Below, piece by piece: positions 7,164 through 10,401 of a stretch of DNA of 10,401 nucleotides (the stretch's first letter is position 1; every line of letters starts with the position of its first letter). The position numbers and the translations under genes were made by a program. Source of the DNA: Prevotella sp. UBA3837 (GTDB taxonomy: Bacteria > Bacteroidota > Bacteroidia > Bacteroidales > Bacteroidaceae); assembly GCA_002392835.1 (NCBI GenBank), contig DGHX01000115.1:30712-41112 (forward strand), in the 5' to 3' direction. The notes under the pieces are model-generated. The model saw nothing but the letters and a program-made list of their open reading frames with translations, was not told the DNA's origin and did no database searches.

Positions 7164-8068
7164 CCGCACACCGACACCAGCGTCTGCTCTACCACGCCGT
7201 AGCCTTCATCGTGGTGGCCATCTGGGGCTCCACCTTCGTGTTCACCAAGCTGCTGCTCATGGCGGGGCTGTCGGCGGCGCAAATCTTCACTCAGCGCTTC
7301 ATCATTGCCTACGTGCTGCTGCTGGCCTACAGCCTTGTGCGAGGGGGCATGCGCTGGTGGGCAGGCTCGTGGCGCGACGAGCTGCTCATGGCCGCACTGG
7401 GCCTCACAGGCGGCTCGCTCTACTTCCTGGCCGAGAACAGCGCCATGCTGTACACTACGACCACGAACACGTCGCTCATCGTCTGCCTATGCCCACTCCT
7501 CGCATCGGCACTCATAGGCTGGCGCTACAAGGCGCAGCGACTCAGCCGCACGCAGACCATGGGCACGCTGCTCGCGGCACTGGGCGTGGCGGTGGTGGTG
7601 ATGAACGGGCACTTCGTGCTCCATCTCTCGCCGCTGGGCGACGCCCTGGCCTTCACCGCCTGTCTCTGCTGGGCAGTGTACAGCCTGCTGATGATTCCCG
7701 CCAACGAGCGCTATGACACGGTGTTCATCACCCGCAAGGTGTTCTTCTACGGGCTGCTGTTCATGTTGCCCTACTTCGCCCTACGGCCCGGACTGGGGCT
7801 GCAGGTGGTGGCCACGCAGCCGACGCTGCTGTGGAACCTGCTGTTCCTGGGCTGCGTGGCCTCCATGCTCTGCTTCCTGGCATGGAACTGGGTGCTGAAG
7901 AAGCTGGGCGCCGTCATGGCTACCAACTACGTGTACTTCAACCCCGTGACGACCATCGTCTTTGCATGGCTCATACTGGCCGAACCCATCACCATATACT
8001 TCATCATCGGCACGGCCCTCATACTCGTGGGCATGTATTTGGCCGACAAACCGCAAAAAAGCCATTAA
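7160..8068 (+). CDS. EamA/DMT-family transporter (second)
   Basis: A 302-residue inner-membrane protein with about ten helices in two EamA repeats. The first repeat starts with FIVVAIWGSTFVFTKLLL, a standard EamA opening, and includes LYFLAENSAMLYTTTTNTSLIVCLCPLL. The second includes LGAVMATNYVYFNPVTTIVFAWLILAEPIT with the usual Pro and Glu-Pro positions, and ends with a short basic tail. Its ATG overlaps the stop of the GH2 gene as ATGA, a sign of translational coupling, so it belongs to the same transcript and could move a product of that enzyme. This is context only: many EamA proteins carry amino acids or other metabolites. It differs clearly from the transporter at 2004-2942 and is not a recent duplicate. 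Confidence 0.92.
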   Translation: MTAHRHQRLLYHAVAFIVVAIWGSTFVFTKLLLMAGLSAAQIFTQRFIIAYVLLLAYSLVRGGMRWWAGSWRDELLMAALGLTGGSLYFLAENSAMLYTTTTNTSLIVCLCPLLASALIGWRYKAQRLSRTQTMGTLLAALGVAVVVMNGHFVLHLSPLGDALAFTACLCWAVYSLLMIPANERYDTVFITRKVFFYGLLFMLPYFALRPGLGLQVVATQPTLLWNLLFLGCVASMLCFLAWNWVLKKLGAVMATNYVYFNPVTTIVFAWLILAEPITIYFIIGTALILVGMYLADKPQKSH

Positions 8069-8069
8069 A

Positions 8070-8559
8070 ATGAACATCGGACCGACAACCGAGAAGCAGC
8101 GCTTCATCATCCTCGACGCGCTGCGGACTACCCACGTCGGGCCTCTTTGCCTGGAGCGCCACAAACGGCCATCCATGGGGCCTTACAGTGCACTCGCTGC
8201 TCTACACACTGAGTGTCACCACGCTGGCCTTGGCCTACGTCAGCGGCCTGTGCCTGCTCTACCTGCGCCGCCCCCAAGCTCGTCCCCTCGTCTGGCTGGC
8301 AGCACCGGGCCGTATGGCACTGTCGTGCTACATAGGGCAGACGCTCGCAGGCATCATCCTCTTCTACGGCATTGGCTTCGGCCTGGGCACCAGCTTCGGC
8401 CTCGTATGGACGGAGCTGACGGCGGTGGCCATCTTCCTCGTGCAGATAGCCTGCTGCAGCATGTGGCTGCATTACTATCGCTTCGGACCCATAGAGTGGC
8501 TGTGGCGCATGCTCACCTACGGCCGCCACTTCACACTGCGCAAGAAGAAAGAGGAGTAG
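8070..8559 (+). pseudogene. DUF418/YeiB-like membrane protein, internal deletion and frameshift
   Basis: The ATG at 8070, one base after the previous stop, opens a frame reading RFIILDALR, the standard start of DUF418 proteins (YeiB: VTLDFVRG). Instead of the expected Gly-Phe-Ala-Leu it continues into unrelated low-complexity sequence. From about 8128 a different frame (+1) gives the C-terminal third of the same family: LLYTLSVTTLALAYVSGLCLLYLRRP, PGRMALSCYIGQTLAGIILFYGIGFGLG and YRFGPIEWLWRMLTYG, ending at TAG 8557-8559. Compared with YeiB (about 385 residues) some 220-230 residues between the two parts are missing, with the join near 8126. Neither piece should make a working transporter-like protein. 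It is a true deletion pseudogene or an assembly collapse. The intact form would have been the last gene of the GH2/EamA unit. Confidence 0.8.
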
Positions 8560-8584
8560 GAAAAAACGCCCCCACGCGCGCCTG

Positions 8585-9388
8585 CTACATGGACTCGGCC
8601 ATAAGGTCTTTACGACCTATCAGACTGAAAACAGTTACGTCGTTGTCTTCGTTAAGGATTCGCAACACCCTTAACACCTCATTCAGGGTTGAGCCGCTGG
8701 TTGTAACATCGTCGATGACTAAAATGTTCTGCTTCCGGATGGTAGCACAGAGCTGTTCATCCTGCTCAGTGGCAAACTTCAAGAAGTTCATCATATAAGG
8801 ACGAAAACGGCTCTTACGCACATCCTTTGCTATCGTGAAATAGTCTTTCTGGTGAATTAAATCGAGCATATTCTGGATAGACTGCTTCACATCCTCTTTC
8901 TGTGCCTGAGTATAGCGCGGTCGGCCGTTCTCAAGCACGTCGTCAAGATAAGACTGCTCATAGCCATCCATATCAAATGAGATGCTGGCCGGCAAGGCTT
9001 TCACCAGTTCCATCTTTCGCAGCATTGGCTGAGCAAAGCGATAGATGTAGCGCAGCATATATTGATTGACTTTACTCGATGATTCCGGCATAACGACGAG
9101 ATTGTAATCATAAAGATTTATCCGTCGGTTTAGGTTGTCGATAGCCTTCTTGATGAAGTGAGTCAAATCGGGGTTGTTCTGTAGATCGTCACTGAACTTA
9201 ACATGCTTGATGAAAGCGGAACGAACACTGCCATCCACCTGGTCAGAGAACTCATAGCCATAGTAGAAGCACTTGCCAAATGCCTCTACCTGATAACCAT
9301 TGCCCGTCAGCGTGACAATGCCGTCCGTTCCATCATGTTCAAAGTCGAACACAAAGCGCTGCTCGTTCTTATCGAATGTAGCTCCCAT
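8585..9388 (-). CDS. Phosphoribosyltransferase-fold protein with long N-terminal extension
   Basis: A protein of 267 residues. Near its C-terminus, residues 221-235 read NILVIDDVTTSGSTL, the PRPP-binding loop of type I phosphoribosyltransferases with the acidic pair D226/D227 and the TTSGST turn. The preceding ~200 residues are not typical of a purine or pyrimidine salvage enzyme. They contain a YNLVVMPESSSKVNQYML segment (95-112) that may be the first core strand and helix of the fold, and a charged helical insertion (~150-200). There is no N-terminal zinc finger, so it is not a standard ComFC. The ATG at 9388 was chosen because the frame's more upstream start at 9421 lies in the promoter. 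Lone PRTase-like proteins of this kind have no assigned reaction that I know of. It is convergent with the DUF418 remnant, 25 bases apart. Confidence 0.75.
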   Translation of the reverse strand: MGATFDKNEQRFVFDFEHDGTDGIVTLTGNGYQVEAFGKCFYYGYEFSDQVDGSVRSAFIKHVKFSDDLQNNPDLTHFIKKAIDNLNRRINLYDYNLVVMPESSSKVNQYMLRYIYRFAQPMLRKMELVKALPASISFDMDGYEQSYLDDVLENGRPRYTQAQKEDVKQSIQNMLDLIHQKDYFTIAKDVRKSRFRPYMMNFLKFATEQDEQLCATIRKQNILVIDDVTTSGSTLNEVLRVLRILNEDNDVTVFSLIGRKDLMAESM

Positions 9389-9410
9389 GGCCGAATCTCT
9401 GTTTTTGTTG

Positions 9411-9441
9411 CAAAGATACAAATAAAAACTGAAAAAACAAA
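9411..9441 (-). promoter_or_regulatory. Consensus Bacteroidetes promoter of the phosphoribosyltransferase gene
   Basis: On the minus strand TTTG (plus-strand CAAA, 9438-9441) is followed after exactly 19 bases by TATCTTTG (plus-strand CAAAGATA, 9411-9418). This is the full consensus for the primary sigma factor. The predicted transcript start near 9404 gives a leader of about 16 bases to the ATG at 9388. Confidence 0.8.
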
Positions 9442-9656
9442 CGAATCCGAGTTTTTTTTAGGGAGATCTGAAGAGCGTGAGCCTTCGACCACCTGTTCTC
9501 TATGTGCGAATGGTTTGGCGGTATCGGGATTCAAAGAACAAGAGCTAAAAGCTCAATATCTAAGTATAAGTACGAACAGAAGCGCTGATCTGTAAGTTAA
9601 TATTAATAATGTGTATCCTGCCACCGTCGGAGCGATGGAGATGAGAGGATTAGAAG
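9442..9656. other. Non-coding gap with small palindromes
   Basis: No credible gene is seen in this part of the 268-base gap between the two minus-strand genes. It contains a T8 run (9452-9459), a GAGCT/AGCTC hairpin with a 3-base loop (9542-9554) and a perfect TTAATATTAA palindrome (9597-9606) in AT-rich sequence. The AT-rich part may hold the end of the DUF2442 transcript, but no standard terminator is evident. Confidence 0.4.
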
Positions 9657-9911
9657 TTAGCGAGCTAGCACCCCTGCATGCAATTGCTCAAGAGGGAAAA
9701 TCAAATCCCAATTCTTGCCCCATACAATATTACCGTTCTCTATTGTGAAGCGATTGAACTTACTTGGGTCAAGATACTTGTTGTATTGCGGATGCGGATG
9801 ACGGCGAATAAAGTCACCAATATCCACTATCTGTGTGGTATTGTCGCTAAATGTCAGATATACAGTCAAATTACCAGCGTCCTCTGCTTTAATAATGTGA
9901 AGTCTCTCCAT
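9657..9911 (-). CDS. DUF2442 domain protein, possible antitoxin
   Basis: An 84-residue protein spanning a complete DUF2442 domain: a beta-rich start (LHIIKAEDAGNLTVYLTFSDNTTQIVDI), then DFIRRHPHPQYNKYLDPSKFNRFTIENGNIVW and a C-terminal WGKNWDLIFPLEQLHAG, the family's usual closing motif (asp/leu-rich with a conserved Trp). It has no signal or membrane segment. It lies 13 bases downstream of the DUF4160 gene in the same direction, an arrangement common in bacterial genomes and often listed as a putative toxin-antitoxin pair, with DUF2442 proposed as antitoxin. That role is inferred from context; I know of no well-established biochemical activity for the domain. Confidence 0.85.
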   Translation of the reverse strand: MERLHIIKAEDAGNLTVYLTFSDNTTQIVDIGDFIRRHPHPQYNKYLDPSKFNRFTIENGNIVWGKNWDLIFPLEQLHAGVLAR

Positions 9912-9924
9912 AATAGTAATCTTT

Positions 9925-10227
9925 TTAAAGTTTCTTCTTAATATTAGTACTACGAACAGACTGCTTCAGCACGAAGAACTTCACCCACTTATCAATGATG
10001 TTCTTATGATACTTGTGAATGAATGCTTCCGCTGTACGCTTGTCCTTTTCTGGCAGTGGCTCTGCTCCCTTCTTTTCGCGGACATGAATATCAACCAGTT
10101 CACCATTCATCATAATGAGTTCGAAGACGCTCTCCTTTCCTCCATGAAGAACATGAACATGTATTGGCTCATGCTCGTTAGAAAAGAAATAGAAGATAAA
10201 TCCAAAATACTCAAATATCTTTGGCAT
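9925..10227 (-). CDS. DUF4160 domain protein, possible toxin
   Basis: A 100-residue protein with the DUF4160 signature: MPKI start, a hydrophobic strand FGFIFYFFS, then EHEPIHVHV with His19, His23 and His25 (and His28) and a following Gly-Gly turn. The second half is helical with a basic C-terminal tail (SVRSTNIKKKL), longer than the compact domain. The histidine cluster could bind metal or nucleic acid, but no reaction is established that I know of. It is the first gene of the two-gene unit with DUF2442. The ATG at 10227 is preceded by AAAGGG a few bases upstream. Two palindromes (10243-10265) lie immediately upstream, which fits autoregulation. Confidence 0.85.
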   Translation of the reverse strand: MPKIFEYFGFIFYFFSNEHEPIHVHVLHGGKESVFELIMMNGELVDIHVREKKGAEPLPEKDKRTAEAFIHKYHKNIIDKWVKFFVLKQSVRSTNIKKKL

Positions 10228-10242
10228 AACCCTTTAAATCAC

Positions 10243-10265
10243 GTTCGCGAACATTATAATAATGT
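10243..10265. promoter_or_regulatory. Two abutting palindromes upstream of DUF4160, candidate operator
   Basis: GTTCGCGAAC (10243-10252) is a perfect 10-base palindrome. It overlaps by two bases ACATTAT-A-ATAATGT (10251-10265), a perfect palindrome with a single central base. Together they end 16 bases before the DUF4160 start codon, where an autorepressor would bind. No TAnnTTTG box is visible here; the AT-rich palindrome contains TATAAT on the minus strand. Confidence 0.45.
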
Positions 10266-10267
10266 AA

Positions 10268-10325
10268 AAGACCCCACCCCTTGCCCCTCCCCCAAAGTGG
10301 GGAGGGGAGTGGAGGGTGTTGTCTT
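10268..10325. repeat. GC-rich inverted repeat, REP-like or bidirectional terminator
   Basis: A perfect 9-base stem CCCCTCCCC (10284-10292) with GGGGAGGGG (10299-10307) encloses a 6-base loop. Outer arms AAGAC (10268-10272) and GTCTT (10321-10325) and C-rich/G-rich flanks extend it to an imperfect hairpin of about 58 bases. C-rich hairpins of this look are widespread intergenic repeats in Bacteroidetes genomes. Its right arm overlaps the stop codon of the next gene by two bases, so it could end that transcript. Confidence 0.6.
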
Positions 10326-10401
10326 AGTCTGCTATCTTCGCCTTGATCATCTCGCGGTTGAGGCGGGCGATGTTGGCGATGGTCTCGTTCTTCGGGCAGA
10401 C
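10324..10401 (-). CDS. C-terminal end of an unidentified gene
   Basis: An open frame enters from the right edge and ends with TAA at 10324-10326. It gives 25 residues, VCPKNETIANIARLNREM then IKAKIAD, followed by the stop. The codon use is GC-rich like the genes in the left part of the window and the sequence reads like a real helical C-terminus. Too little is present to name a family. Confidence 0.6.
   Translation of the reverse strand, partial: VCPKNETIANIARLNREMIKAKIAD

Noticed and set aside
8188..8559. GTG-started frame as an independent small membrane protein
   Set aside because: It is the C-terminal third of DUF418 with no ribosome site, best explained as part of the broken gene.
9464..9478. 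AGATCTGAAGAGCGT resembles the start of a common sequencing adapter
   Set aside because: One mismatch in 15 and the following bases do not continue the adapter, so chance similarity is more likely than contamination.
9461..9545. tRNA-like pattern on the minus strand (GGTCGAAGG...TCTTC resembling a T-arm)
   Set aside because: The loop between the arms is CTCACGC and lacks the invariant TTCRANY, and no matching acceptor or anticodon arm is found.
1..10401. CRISPR array, insertion sequence, integrase or phage genes
   Set aside because: No regularly spaced repeats and no transposase, integrase or phage-like proteins were seen.

Overview
The window looks like chromosomal DNA of a member of the Bacteroidales, most likely Prevotella-like (Prevotellaceae). 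The evidence is the promoter type (TAnnTTTG -7 boxes ahead of several genes, one with a TTTG box exactly 19 bases upstream), mostly weak Shine-Dalgarno sites, and a gene set typical of gut or rumen Bacteroidetes: a periplasmic GH2 glycosidase, a GltD-like flavoprotein, EamA transporters and an AlbA_2/ATPase regulator. The genus is an inference.

Layout. Bases 1-255 carry no convincing gene. The left edge may be the last bases of a tRNA, and there is a short tandem repeat. A small unknown gene (256-522, minus) diverges from a GltD-like NAD(P)H/FAD/Fe-S oxidoreductase (622-1995), which is followed 8 bases later by an EamA-type exporter (2004-2942). An intergenic region with three copies of CTTGACCA and a Bacteroidetes promoter leads into an AlbA_2/ATPase regulator-like protein with a repetitive linker (3134-4660). 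Next come a secreted GH2 glycosidase (4701-7163), a second EamA transporter overlapping it by 4 bases (7160-8068), and the broken remains of a DUF418/YeiB-like membrane protein (8070-8559). The last has its first ~19 codons joined out of frame to its C-terminal third, so the middle appears to be deleted.

From 8585 onward all genes lie on the minus strand and the DNA becomes visibly more AT-rich. This part holds a phosphoribosyltransferase-fold protein with an unusual long N-terminal part (8585-9388, behind a textbook promoter), a 268-base non-coding gap, and a two-gene unit of DUF4160 followed by DUF2442 that resembles a toxin-antitoxin pair. Two abutting palindromes just upstream of that unit could be its operator. 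A GC-rich hairpin repeat (10268-10325) separates it from the C-terminal end of a further minus-strand gene running off the right edge.

How they may work together: regulator, GH2 enzyme and transporter form a plausible co-directional unit for glycoside breakdown and transport, without the SusC/SusD genes of a classical polysaccharide utilisation locus in view. The GltD-like enzyme and first transporter form a separate two-gene operon. I see no clear new defence or mobile system. The best candidates for a second look are the DUF4160/DUF2442 pair with its palindromes, the DUF418 internal deletion, and the lone phosphoribosyltransferase.
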